Source: Gemmatimonadota bacterium (GTDB taxonomy: Bacteria; Gemmatimonadota; Gemmatimonadetes; Longimicrobiales; Gaopeijiaceae). From it: DNA of 49,936 nucleotides. Position numbers and translations under genes: made by a program. Under the pieces are notes generated by a model that worked only from the letters and a program-made list of their open reading frames with translations, was not told where the DNA came from and did no database searches. Shown in pieces: positions 17,415 to 25,731 of the stretch (its first letter is position 1; each line of letters starts with the position of its first letter). The stretch spans positions 1-49,936 of the forward strand of contig JAPPGF010000003.1 in the NCBI GenBank assembly GCA_028875075.1. The letters run 5' to 3'.

Positions 17415-17762
17415 GCTTGGCTCCGCCCACCAATGAGTTCGGGACGCGGCGAAAATGGAAGATTGATGGAGGGGAGTTGCGAGAACTCGATGAGGTGGGC
17501 AAACATCGACTCGTTCCGTCCAATCCTCTGCGCGTAAGCCGTATCAGCCGACTCTCTCCGACTAATCTGGCCGGGCATCAGCCCAACGCAAGGACTACAT
17601 CGAGGCTGCGGCCCAGTCCTCCCCGCGCGGGCTCACGAGCGAGTCCGGCCCGGATGTGGCCCACGAACCGCTGTGATGGTGGTGGTAGTCCGCGACTGCA
17701 CTTGACCGGACACCATCACTTGACACCCATACCGTGTTGCCATACGCTAGGATTGGGTCATA
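17415..17762. other. Intergenic, upstream of the restriction-modification gene
   Basis: About 350 bases with no convincing coding frame. It holds the promoter side of the restriction-modification gene (minus strand) and the 5' flank of the candidate RNA. If that RNA is guide-bearing, the bases just before 17763 would be the guide. No C-box-type direct repeat typical of restriction controller proteins was noticed. Confidence 0.4.
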
Positions 17763-17985
17763 GGTAAGCCCTACAGCATCTAGGCTTCCATAGACGCGAG
17801 GTCTAGCCGCGTTACCAGTAGGGTGGACACCTGTGAGGCCGGGGCTCCGCCGACGCCGTGCTACCTCTTAGGTAAGCCCTAATGGGCTAGGTAGCAGAAG
17901 GGTGAGGCCCCAACGGGGGTCATTCCCCGGCAGGCGCGCTCGGACACTACCTAAGGTCCGGGTAAACCAGGGGGACGCCCCGGCC
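17763..17985 (+). ncRNA. Candidate structured non-coding RNA with pseudoknot (possibly HEARO/omega-RNA-like)
   Basis: No coding frame fits, but base-pairing is dense. GGTAA (17763-17767) pairs with TTACC (17812-17816), and CCCTAC (17769-17774) pairs with GTAGGG (17818-17823). The order is crossing, so together they form a pseudoknot. Between them TAGAC (17791-17795) pairs with GTCTA (17801-17805). TGCTACCT (17859-17866) pairs perfectly with AGGTAGCA (17889-17896), enclosing AGCCC/GGGCT with a TAAT loop (17875-17888). CCCC/GGGG follows near 17908-17918. The phrase taggtaagcccta occurs twice (17761 and 17869). The 3' part (taaaccaggggga) resembles, from memory, the conserved end of IscB-associated omega-RNAs. 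No IscB/IsrB gene is adjacent, so the class is a guess. Confidence 0.45.
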
Positions 17986-18188
17986 TATCGCCCTGATTCA
18001 CCTTGTTGACACCGCCGGACTTGGGCGTCTCCATGCACGGGTATGGAGACTGCGACGACCCAGGACTCCCGGTGCTGGCTGAGCCACTAAGGTCGTTCAG
18101 CCAGCCCACGCCGCGTTGAACGTGGCGGCTGGCGAAGGGTGGCTGCCGCCCCCCTTTCGATCCCCCGGAAACGCACGCCCGGCGCAGT

Positions 18189-18357
18189 CTAGTCGAGGTT
18201 GTTGCCGAGACGCGCCAGCTCGCGGGTGCGCCCGACCTCGACGTCGACCGCACGGGCTGTCCGCGCCATCGCCCGGCGTATCAGCGCGGAGAGCGACCCG
18301 CCAGTCGGCACACTCGCCCGGCGTGAGGCGGACGGCGACCAGGACTGGGCGGCGTCC
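18189..18357 (-). pseudogene. Relic of a MobC-like mobilization (relaxosome) protein
   Basis: Two minus-strand frames in series match the MobC family. The first gives GRRPVLVAVRLTPGECADW. The second, after a frameshift and a loss of about ten codons, gives GGSLSALIRRAMARTARA and ELARLGNNLD, then TAG. The family ends LARLGNNLNQIAR, so CAG (Gln) has become TAG. MobC proteins bind DNA through a ribbon-helix-helix and help a relaxase nick at oriT. The relaxase gene that should follow was not found. The relic indicates the island was once a mobilizable element. Confidence 0.6.
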
Positions 18358-18700
18358 AGCCATCGTGACGGGCCGCCACGGGGGGTACCGGGACGACGCC
18401 CCCGCCCGCGCAATCCACCGAAGCGCGGGCCTGTCGGGTTCGAAGGGGCGGAGCCCCTCGACAGCCCCTTTGTACCCACAAAGGGTAGGCTGGCTCCCCG
18501 CCGTTAACGGCGTCCGACAAGCCCCCCCGCCGCAGCCGCGGGCGCTCCGCCTCGACCCCCCGCAGGACATCCGCCACATGCGGCTCGCACCGCTTCGACA
18601 GGCTCTCCATACGCGTTCACCAGAACATCGAGGCGGCGAATCGCGCAATAAGATGGTGGCAGAGCCGGGCGCACCTGCCGAGTGAACGGAGGGCAGGTCG
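18358..18700. other. Intergenic, no gene seen
   Basis: About 340 bases with GC-rich frames of arginine/proline-rich composition on both strands. None matches a family. It may contain more decayed mobilization sequence upstream of the MobC relic, but nothing could be named. Confidence 0.35.
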
Positions 18701-18922
18701 ATGCCCTGCTTGATCATCCTGCTCATCCTCGTCATCCTGTTCGTCCCAGTCGTCGGCCCCGTCCTGCTCATAGCGGATGGCGTAAGTGTATATGTCATAC
18801 TTGAGGCCATCGTTATCGGCTTGATCACGGCCGGATTGTTGATCCGATGGGCCGGGCAGGATCAGGAGCTTTGGGAGACTTGCAGGTGCACAGAGCCGCG
18901 CCGGATGTGGTCGAGCAGCTGA
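18701..18922 (+). CDS. Small membrane protein (73 aa)
   Basis: The ATG at 18701 follows a GGAGG Shine-Dalgarno with 8 nt spacing. The product starts MPCLIILLILVILFVPVVGP and has a second hydrophobic helix (VYVILEAIVIGLITAGLLI), so it should be a two-span membrane hairpin with a short basic/tryptophan-containing tail. No family is recognised. The sequence encoding the first helix is a run of cat/cct-rich codons. It precedes the secreted metalloprotease gene by about 250 bp on the same strand. It could be a stress or toxin-like small protein, but nothing supports one role over another. Confidence 0.5.
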   Translation: MPCLIILLILVILFVPVVGPVLLIADGVSVYVILEAIVIGLITAGLLIRWAGQDQELWETCRCTEPRRMWSSS

Positions 18923-19175
18923 AGGAGGAGGGATGTACACGACCCATCGGAACTTGAGGTGCGCCGGATCCGAGCGACAGATGTTCATTAGCAGTTGCAA
19001 TATACCCGGCGTCGCATCAGTGCTGTCGCACCGGGTTGCGTGTCCAAGGAACTACGCGCGCCATCAGTCCAGAGACGACACCGTTAAATCCGCTGCGGAC
19101 CTAGAGTTTGAGCTCGGCGGTCGTCACTCAACAGGTATCCTCGGGCGTGAAACCCAACGCAGCCGAAGCCTACGT

Positions 19176-20877
19176 GTGTCGGCGCTGTTGGCATCAGGTG
19201 CGCCGCGCCTCGTCGCCCTCATCCTATTGCTCCTTGGGTTATCTGGGTGCGAACAGGGACTGCCCTCCGGCCCGTCCAATACGAAACCCCCGGCGATACC
19301 AGCCCCTATTCCGCCGCTGCCACCGATTGCCACGAGGATTGACGTTCTTGTGTCCCGCCATCCGGTGCTAGACAGATCGTGGTTGCCCGAGGGGCTGGCC
19401 GTCTGGGAAAGCCGGGATACTGCGGTAGCGTGGGGCTGTAGATGCGCGTGGGTGCGCGCCTCCGTGACCGACCAGTACGGAGCCGAGATGGCGGTTGCTC
19501 CGACCGTCGCGTTCGCTGACGGCAGCACCGAAGTCGAATACTCCTGGGCCCGGTTCTACACGAATAGCCGGGGGCGGGGCGGCGAAGCCGTAGCCAGGAT
19601 CGTTCAGGGGTGGGCCGAGGACCCCGAGGACGTGTACCGGATCGAGACCGGGGGCCCTCCTGCCGATCCCCTGTTCCTGCCCGTCGTCGCGTCGTATGAA
19701 GGCCTTGCCGACACACTGGTCCACGTGATGCCAGCGCATCTCGAGCGCAGGGAAGGAAGTGAAGTCCCCCACGGGCTGACGATAGAGGAGGTCGGCGGGT
19801 CGCTCGAGGTGTCCACCGATGATTGGTACGTCGATCCGCGCACCGTCTACGTGGTCGCATCGAACCAGGAGGTGTTTCCGGACCATACCTTCGTCGACGG
19901 GGGGTCGTTCGAGGCGTCGTGGGCTGACGGAGTGTTGCGGGTTACGGGAACACGGAGCGGGCTAGGTTCACTGCGGGTCTCGGCCAGGACCCCCGACTAC
20001 CGGTCTGCCTCGCTCAGTCGGCCCGTCGTCGTCGACTATTGCCCCGAGCCCGACCGAACTCGACTCAACCCCGCCACGCCCAGACCCGCTATCAAATACG
20101 ATCGCGCGCCAGCGTCGGCGACCTTCCGCATCGAGTTGCGGTTCAAGGGCGAGTGGAGCGAGTGCGCCCGGCGCGTGGTCGGCTACGCGGCTGGGTTCTT
20201 CGAGGCGGCGCTTGCTCCGAACGACCAGCCGCCGTTCGTCATCGAGGTTGGGTACGGCGATTGCCGGGGGGGGGTTGGCGTGCGCGTGGGCGTCGGGCCC
20301 GGTCGTTGAGCGTGAGACGGGCGGTTTCTACCGCGATGGAGGCGGCGCGGCATGGCAGGGTCCGGGGCTGTACAGGCCCGTCTACGGATTCCCCCCAACG
20401 GGCCTCGGCTATGGTGATAGCAGAGGGCACCTGTACCGCACCGCCCTTCACGAGTTCGCGCACGTCTTCGGCATCGGCACCTACTGGTGGAGCGGCACCA
20501 ACGGGGCTCCGGTGCTCGTGAACCCGGCCCGTGGTGGTGCCGTCGCGGACACGCACTTTCCCGGCCGGCGCGCCGTCGAGGCGTTCGATGCGGCGGGAGG
20601 GGAATCGTACACCGGCGGCAAGGTGCCCGTGGCAAACGATAATGTGCACTGGCACTATGACGCCCTGTGCGGGGAACTGATGTCCCACGGCGGAGGGTGT
20701 GCCTTCGGCGGGTATGGCAGGAGGTATAAGGCGCTTTCGGCGATCACCTTGGGGGCGCTCGCGGACCTTGGCTGGCTCGTCGATATGAGCGTAGCGGAGC
20801 CCTACTCGCTACCCGATCCCAAACTTGCCGCCGACTCTTGGGATCTCGGGTTTGACGTGGTGCGCCGCCAGCGTTAG
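19176..20877 (+). pseudogene. Leishmanolysin-like secreted zinc metalloprotease lipoprotein, frameshifted at a G9 tract
   Basis: The first frame (to 20309) encodes a lipoprotein signal from GTG 19176 (hydrophobic LVALILLLLGLSGC with lipobox LSGC), a proline-rich linker and an Ig-like region. The second frame, entered at the nine Gs at 20266-20274, encodes the protease: ALHEFAHVFGIGTYW (HExxH zinc site), FDAAGGESYTGG, a later His in HWHYDALCGELMS (Met-turn) and ITLGALADLGWLVDMSVAEP. These are hallmarks of bacterial leishmanolysin-like peptidases. One reading-frame change joins the two halves into about 566 aa. It may be a pseudogene, a phase-variable gene or a sequencing error in the homopolymer. 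The frame upstream of 19176 is open to 18933 but would bury the signal peptide. Confidence 0.75.
20266..20274 (+). repeat. Homopolymer of nine G residues at the frameshift point
   Basis: Nine consecutive Gs lie exactly where the lipoprotein frame and the metalloprotease frame diverge. Tracts of this length slip during replication and underlie phase variation in many surface-protein genes; they are also common sites of read error. A one-base length change would fuse the two frames. Confidence 0.85.
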
Positions 20878-21270
20878 CCCTTCACAAACTTCCGGTGTCA
20901 TGGATCGCCTTGGCAACCTGCTCGGGCGTCGCGCCGAGGTGGAACCGCCGGAAACGGGCTCCGAGCTCCGTCACGGGCTGCGACACGTCCCAATCAGGTC
21001 CCGGAGCCTGCTCTCGTGGCCGCCAGCGAAGCCTCACAATCAGCGATCAGCCAACGCCTCCGCTCGAACGGGTCCGAGGTGCTGTCGGCGGAGCGGACGA
21101 GGGGGGCAGTCGAGCCGCCGAAACCATTCTTGAGGACGGGAGATCGTCCGGTTGACGACTTGCCTGACTCCCTCCTCACCCGAAACTTGGTCCGTCGCCG
21201 TCCAATTTGATCCGATGAAATCCGGCTCATTTCTGCATATCGGAAGTGGTACAGAAGCCGTAATCTTGTG
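20878..21270. other. Intergenic, no gene seen
   Basis: About 390 bases after the metalloprotease. Short frames occur on both strands but none has a recognisable sequence or good start. The segment from about 21200 becomes more AT-rich toward the inverted repeat and attachment site. Confidence 0.4.
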
Positions 21271-21301
21271 CCGTAAAATGTTGTCACATAGTGTTTTACG
21301 G
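21271..21301. repeat. Inverted repeat CCGTAAAA/TTTTACGG next to the attachment site
   Basis: CCGTAAAA at 21271-21278 is matched by its exact complement TTTTACGG at 21294-21301, with 15 nt between. A further direct half-site, GCCGTAA, lies about 13 bp to the left. The cluster is 68 bp from the truncated tRNA-Val. Clusters of short direct and inverted repeats beside att sites are typical arm sites for integrase or excisionase; an operator is the alternative. Confidence 0.45.
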
Positions 21302-21368
21302 TATACACGGACAGTTCTGATTGGACTTAGGATAGGTCTCGCCGGAGTAGCACGCTGCAGATCGGGGG

Positions 21369-21411
21369 CTTTACACGCAGGAGGTCGCAGGTTCGAATCC
21401 TGCAGCGCCCA
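21369..21411 (+). other. 3' half of a tRNA-Val(UAC) gene: probable integration attachment site (attR-like)
   Basis: The anticodon loop TTTACAC (anticodon TAC), 3' anticodon strand GCAGG, variable region, perfect T-arm GCAGG-TTCGAAT-CCTGC (21387-21403), acceptor strand AGCGCCC (21404-21410) and discriminator A are all present. The 5' half is missing: the bases before the loop (ggggc) cannot pair with GCAGG and no D-arm or 5' acceptor precedes. This is what remains at the distal end of an element integrated into the 3' end of tRNA-Val. No intact tRNA-Val was found in the window, so the other boundary lies outside it or is lost. The element would extend leftward from here. Confidence 0.7.
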
Positions 21412-21761
21412 TTGAACTTACGGAATCCGGGGGTTCCGATGTTCGCCAATTGGACCCGGAACCGACCTCCCGGTACTCCTCAAGGGCCTTCCTGAGCCGG
21501 CCTTCATCGGCCCTCTGATGGCACTGGAGCACCAGCCGCCGAGTTCGCATAGGACCTGAGCGGCAGGTCCATGAGGTCGGAAGCGAACTGCACGCGAAGG
21601 GATTCTTCGGCGCGGGCAGCACGAGACGATCCTGGACCTCGAGTGATCGCTCGCCCACGCTCGCCCTCATTCAGATGGCCACCGCCAACGGAAAGGCGTT
21701 CATGCCGCGCAACGGCCTGCCACCGGCTCATCAAGCACGCCGGGGTCGAGCATATCCTCTT
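21412..21761. other. Intergenic or decayed, no gene seen
   Basis: About 350 bases right of the attachment site. The minus strand has short frames with plausible fragments (for example ADEGRLRKALEEYREVG and ESLRVQFASDLMDLPL), but they lie in different frames with stops between. They may be remains of a chromosomal gene. Confidence 0.35.
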
Positions 21762-22076
21762 CTACGACGTCTGGCGACCGGAAGCATCGACCGCCTCCCG
21801 CACGGCCCTGTCGGCGGTCTGGAACATCATCCGGAGCCATTCGTTGCGCCGACGCCATTGCTTGCGCCGAGCACGGAATTCCTTCAACAGATCCCACAGG
21901 TCCTCGCGGGCCCGCTCGACCGCTGCTTCCCGAAGTTCGTCGGAAAGCGTGGTGTCGTTCTCGAACTCGTACTTCTCGATCGCGAAGTCGGCGACATCGA
22001 GGATATTCTCCCCGACAATCTGCAGATCGACAGCGTTCTTGAGTGAGATGGGCCTGTCGTGCCTGCGTTCGGTCAC
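21762..22076 (-). CDS. Hypothetical protein (104 aa), highly charged
   Basis: A GTG start at 22076 opens a frame with natural codon usage and a protein rich in E, D, R and K. A first helix-like part (LKNAVDLQIVGENILDVADF and AIEKYEFEND) is followed by a long predicted helix (ELREAAVERAREDLWDLLKE and FRARRKQWRRRNEWLRMMF). No family is recognised and there is no signal peptide or TM segment. No good Shine-Dalgarno is visible. It lies alone between the attachment site and the IS21 relic, so context gives no clue. Confidence 0.5.
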   Translation of the reverse strand: MTERRHDRPISLKNAVDLQIVGENILDVADFAIEKYEFENDTTLSDELREAAVERAREDLWDLLKEFRARRKQWRRRNEWLRMMFQTADRAVREAVDASGRQTS

Positions 22077-22625
22077 GGGTTGCGGTCCCCCGAGAGAGAG
22101 TCGGTGCGAAGATCAAAAGGAGACGGCCCAGACGGTACGAGGATGATACCCCCGCACCCGACTCGCGAGAAAGGCCGTTCGCACAACGGCTTGCGACTCC
22201 TCGGGTTTGGAGCCTCGGCCGTGCTCGACGAGCGGCTGGACACGCCGTGCCTCGCGCGTGGCCCGGGCGAGGACCGCGGGTCAGGCGGACTCGGGTAATT
22301 CACCGTCGTAGAACGCGGCCGTGCGCGTGGCGTGCCGAGCCCGGCGCGGCGGCGTCCCCAAGCATCTCAGGAGGAGGTGCCCCCGGGGCCTGCAAGGCGG
22401 GGTGGAGAGCTCGGTTGGGCAACTGTCGCGGGACCTACGGGATGGCACCCACCAGCCGAACGTCGTACGTCTGTTACCGGGTATGCAAGATTGCGGGATA
22501 GTGGGCATTGAGAATGTCAAGGTTGGGCCGTGTGGCGGGGGCTTGGCCGCACGGGTTGTTGGGGGGAGCCGGGCAAGGAGCGAGAACGGGTTAACTACGA
22601 TCGCGTCTCCATCGAACGAAGGAGA
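22077..22625. other. Intergenic, no gene seen
   Basis: About 550 bases, GC-rich, with only short or random-looking frames on both strands. A GAAGGAG Shine-Dalgarno just before 22626 belongs to the transposase relic. Confidence 0.4.
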
Positions 22626-22960
22626 CGTGATGATCGGAAGAGAGACGCGGGTGCTGCTGCGGCACTATCTGGAACAGGGACTGAGCAAGGCCGCGGTGGC
22701 GCGGCATTGCGAGGTCAGCGAACGGACGGTGTACCGCTAGATCGCGACGGGGCAGCTGGACCGCGAAGCGGACGACGGATCGGGTTGCGCAGACGTCGGC
22801 GATGCTGGCGCCGGGGCCAGCCGAACGAACAGGGCCCGGTCCCTCGCCCGCTCGCCTCATCCTAGACGTCTATCGCCGGAGTTTCGATGTATCTGCCGAG
22901 TCTTTCGGCTCGGTCCGTCGTGCGTCAGGGGCTCACGTGGACCGTGAGAAACCGAACAGA
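22626..22960 (+). mobile_element. Relic of an IS21-type transposase (IstA), N-terminal part
   Basis: The ATG at 22626 has a strong Shine-Dalgarno. It encodes MIGRETRVLLRHYLEQGLSK and AAVARHCEVSERTVYR, the N-terminal helix-turn-helix of IS21-family transposases. It then meets TAG where the family has Trp (VYRWI), so TGG has mutated to TAG. Reading on gives IATGQLDREADDGS, and in another frame a faint LILDVYRRS...SVRRASG segment resembling the next conserved part. No DDE catalytic domain or IstB gene remains. It overlaps the end of the yjbQ gene on the other strand and marks the right edge of the accessory region. Confidence 0.6.
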
Positions 22961-23332
22961 TCCACGGCGGCGGTGTTCCCACAGGTAGATTCCCTGCCAC
23001 GTTCCGAGCGCCAGTTGACCGCGTTCGAACGGAATCGACAGGGTCGTCGAGGTCAGCGCAGCGCGGATGTGTGAGGGCATGTCGTCGGGCCCCTCGCTCG
23101 TGTGCGTGTAGCGGGGATCACCTTCGGGGACGTTACGCTCGAACCATGCCTCCAGGTCTCGCTGAACAGCGAGATCCGCGTTCTCCTGGATGGTCAAGCT
23201 CGCTGACGTGTGGCGGACCATGACCGTGCACAGGCCCTCGTCCAGCCCGCACGCGGCCACGAGTCGTTGCAACTCGCCGGTGATTTCGTGAAGGCCCTTT
23301 CCTTGCGTGCGAACCTCGAGATGATCGATCAC
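22925..23332 (-). CDS. yjbQ: YjbQ/UPF0047 family protein
   Basis: This 135-aa protein has the full UPF0047 pattern: an early [14 protein letters not shown], the core [18 protein letters not shown] with conserved His and Asn, [17 protein letters not shown] in the middle, and [12 protein letters not shown] near the end. E. coli YjbQ has thiamine-phosphate-synthase side activity and the fold is a trimeric jelly-roll; the physiological role is unclear. GTG start at 23332 with GGA upstream. It lies 9 bp after purH on the same strand, so it is probably the last gene of that operon. Confidence 0.93.
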   Translation of the reverse strand: MIDHLEVRTQGKGLHEITGELQRLVAACGLDEGLCTVMVRHTSASLTIQENADLAVQRDLEAWFERNVPEGDPRYTHTSEGPDDMPSHIRAALTSTTLSIPFERGQLALGTWQGIYLWEHRRRGSVRFLTVHVSP

Positions 23333-23341
23333 TCCAAGCCC

Positions 23342-24964
23342 TCAGTGCCGAAAGACCCTCCGACCCGTGAACAACATGGCGATCGCGTGCTCGTCCGCCG
23401 CCCCGATCACCTCCTCGTCCCGTACCGAGCCCCCGGGCTGCACGATCGCACGAACCCCAGCGGCCGCGGCCGCGTCGATTCCATCCCGGAACGGGAAGAA
23501 CGCGTCCGAGGCCAGCACCGATCCCTCGAGCGAGAGTCCTCGGTCGGCTGCCTTCTGGACGGCGAGGCGCGAGGAATCCACCCGGCTCATCTGACCGGCG
23601 CCTATGCCGAGTGTCGCGCCCGCACGCGCGAGCACAATCGCGTTCGACTTGACGCCGAACACAGCGGCCCAGGCGAAGCGTAGATCGTCCAACTCCTGAG
23701 CTTCGGGGGAGCGCTGGGTCACGGTCGTCCACGTAGTGCCCTCTTCCCCGTACAACGGCCACTCGGGGGCAGTCTGCGCAAGCATTCCTCCGTAAACGCT
23801 ACGATATGAGAAACCGTGCCGCTGGTGCCCGTGTTCGGCCAAGAAGTGCTCGGCGTCCGTTCCATACGCAAGCAGCCTCAGGTTCTTCTTCTTCCCGAGT
23901 ACGGCCAGCGCCTCGCTGTCGAACTCCGGAGCGACGACACATTCGATGAACAGCTCTGACATCGCCTCCGCGGTCGCACCGTCGAGCGGCCGGTTGAGGG
24001 CGATGACCGATCCGAACGCGCTCAACGGGTCGGTCGCGAGCGCGCTCTGGTACGCCTCAAGTAGTACGTCTCCGACGGCCAGTCCACAGGGCGTCGTGTG
24101 CTTTACGATGCATACCGCCGGACGCTGCGAGTGTGCGAACGGCCCCAGACAGAAGAGTGCTCCGTCCAGGTCCAGGTAGTTATTGTAGGAGAGCTCCTTG
24201 CCCTGAAGTTGCTTGAGACTGGCGAGGCCCGCCCCCTCGCCCGGATACGAATAGAAGGCCGCAGCCTGGTCCGGATTCTCCCCGTAGCGGAGCACCTGCC
24301 GACGGTGAAGTGAAAGCGCCAGACGCTCGCCGAACTCCGTCTGCCGTGTCGCGTCCCCAGCCGACGTGTCCTGACTTGATTCGAGGTAGGCCGCAATGGC
24401 CGCGTCGTAGTCGCTGACGTGGCGAAAGACCTTGGTCGCCAGCTCCCGTCGGAGGCTGTTCCCGTCCTCTCCTGAGCCCGTGTTGTCCAATGCATCCACA
24501 AGGCGCTGGTAATCCGCCGGATCGACGGCAACCCAGACGTCGCGGTGGCTCTTGGCGGCCGCACGGATCATGGCGGGGCCACCGATGTCCACCTGTTCCA
24601 TGGCCTCGCCGACAGCGACATCCCCCCCGGCGACGGTCTCCCGGAACGGATACAGGTTTACGGCCAACAGATCGATCGCCCGATAGCCATGCCGATCGAG
24701 CGCGGCCATGTCGTCGGCACGGTCGCGCCGCGCGAGCAACCCCGAGTGCACTGCGGGATGGAGCGTCTTCACACGTCCGTCCATCATCTCGGGATGACCC
24801 GTCGCCCGGGCGACATCGGTCACGGGTAAGTCGGCCTCGCGAAGCACTCTTGCGGTGCCTCCAGTCGAGAGGATCTCCCAGCTGCGCTCCGCCAGCGCCC
24901 TGCCCAACTCCACGATACCGGTCTTGTCCGAGACACTGAGCAGTGCCCGACGTCGAACGCTCAT
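23342..24964 (-). CDS. purH: Bifunctional AICAR formyltransferase/IMP cyclohydrolase
   Basis: This 540-aa enzyme performs the last two steps of IMP synthesis in the cytoplasm: formylation of AICAR with 10-formyl-THF and ring closure. The N-terminal cyclohydrolase (MGS-like) domain starts [20 protein letters not shown] and includes [19 protein letters not shown] and [20 protein letters not shown]. The C-terminal formyltransferase part contains the catalytic Lys-His in [12 protein letters not shown] and [20 protein letters not shown]. Length is normal. The ATG at 24964 (MSVRRR) is preferred over a TTG 9 bp upstream. It is 47 bp downstream of purN and 9 bp upstream of yjbQ, in one purine operon. 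Confidence 0.97.
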   Translation of the reverse strand: MSVRRRALLSVSDKTGIVELGRALAERSWEILSTGGTARVLREADLPVTDVARATGHPEMMDGRVKTLHPAVHSGLLARRDRADDMAALDRHGYRAIDLLAVNLYPFRETVAGGDVAVGEAMEQVDIGGPAMIRAAAKSHRDVWVAVDPADYQRLVDALDNTGSGEDGNSLRRELATKVFRHVSDYDAAIAAYLESSQDTSAGDATRQTEFGERLALSLHRRQVLRYGENPDQAAAFYSYPGEGAGLASLKQLQGKELSYNNYLDLDGALFCLGPFAHSQRPAVCIVKHTTPCGLAVGDVLLEAYQSALATDPLSAFGSVIALNRPLDGATAEAMSELFIECVVAPEFDSEALAVLGKKKNLRLLAYGTDAEHFLAEHGHQRHGFSYRSVYGGMLAQTAPEWPLYGEEGTTWTTVTQRSPEAQELDDLRFAWAAVFGVKSNAIVLARAGATLGIGAGQMSRVDSSRLAVQKAADRGLSLEGSVLASDAFFPFRDGIDAAAAAGVRAIVQPGGSVRDEEVIGAADEHAIAMLFTGRRVFRH

Positions 24965-25011
24965 CGACAGCAACTCATTCGAGGACCGTCATTCGCGTTT
25001 GCTCCCCCGTC

Positions 25012-25731
25012 CTAGAAGGCTTCTGCTACGAGGTCCGAGAGACCCAACTTCGACGCGCCCAACGAGAAAGCCCCACTGGGCAAAGCAAGAGGCACCGCGT
25101 CCGCGCCTACGGCAAGGGCACGACAGAGGTGCTGCGCGGCCAGGGGATAGAGGAGGTGCTCGACCTCCAGGACCCGTGCCGCGAGGGCCCGGGCATCGTC
25201 GCCCTCACGCACGGGAACCGGCCACTGGGCAAAGATGCTGCCTTCATCGTAGCATTCATCGACGAAGTGGACTGTGACACCGCTCACGCGGGCACCAGAG
25301 CGCAGCACTGCCTCATGCACCGCTTGGCCCCACATTCCTTGCCCGCCGAAGGCCGGAAGCAGCGCGGGGTGCACGTTCAGAATGCGGTGCCGGAACGCCT
25401 CGGTGACGGCAGCGGGCACTAGGCGGAGATATCCGGCCAAGAAAATCACCTCGATCTTCGCGGCGCGGAGGACGGCGAGCATGGCCGCGCCGATCTCCGC
25501 AGGATCCCGTCCCTTGACGGGCATGTGGCAGACCGGCACGCCCGCCCGCTCGGCACGCTCGACCGCGGCGATGCCCTGGCGATCCACTATCAGCAGACGC
25601 GTCGTCCAGCGCGCCCCCTCCCTGCCCTCCCGGTCGAGCAGTGCCTGAAAATTGGTTCCCGAGCCCGACGCGAAGACGGCCGCGGTCAACGCCCGCCTCC
25701 CCCGGCTCGCTACTTGCCCGCCACCGCTCAC
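25012..25731 (-). CDS. purN: Phosphoribosylglycinamide formyltransferase
   Basis: This 239-aa GAR transformylase makes formyl-GAR from GAR and 10-formyl-THF. Motifs are FASGSGTNFQALL at the N-terminus, the catalytic loop ILNVHPALLPAFGGQG (Asn and His), and VSGVTVHFVDECYDEGSIFA with the catalytic Asp. The C-terminal tail after about residue 205 is longer than in E. coli PurN and ends in a Ser/Gly/Leu-rich stretch. The GTG start at 25731 overlaps the MBL-hydrolase stop as GTGA, indicating translational coupling. purH follows, so two consecutive folate-dependent purine steps are paired. Confidence 0.96.
   Translation of the reverse strand: MSGGGQVASRGRRALTAAVFASGSGTNFQALLDREGREGARWTTRLLIVDRQGIAAVERAERAGVPVCHMPVKGRDPAEIGAAMLAVLRAAKIEVIFLAGYLRLVPAAVTEAFRHRILNVHPALLPAFGGQGMWGQAVHEAVLRSGARVSGVTVHFVDECYDEGSIFAQWPVPVREGDDARALAARVLEVEHLLYPLAAQHLCRALAVGADAVPLALPSGAFSLGASKLGLSDLVAEAF

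Noticed and set aside
17400..18100. CRISPR array, tmRNA, RNase P RNA, group I or II intron
   Set aside because: No regularly spaced repeats, no tmRNA tag frame, and no RNase P or intron domain V signature could be found; the segment fits none of these classes.
18097..18828. A 243-codon minus-strand frame as a possible nuclease gene partnered with the candidate RNA
   Set aside because: No RuvC or HNH motif, random-like composition; only the short MobC-like block within it is meaningful.
21371..21670. Minus-strand frame beginning near the tRNA half, with a GAAGFEPATSCV-like end
   Set aside because: This peptide is the usual spurious translation of the antisense of a tRNA T-arm and acceptor; it is explained by the truncated tRNA-Val.
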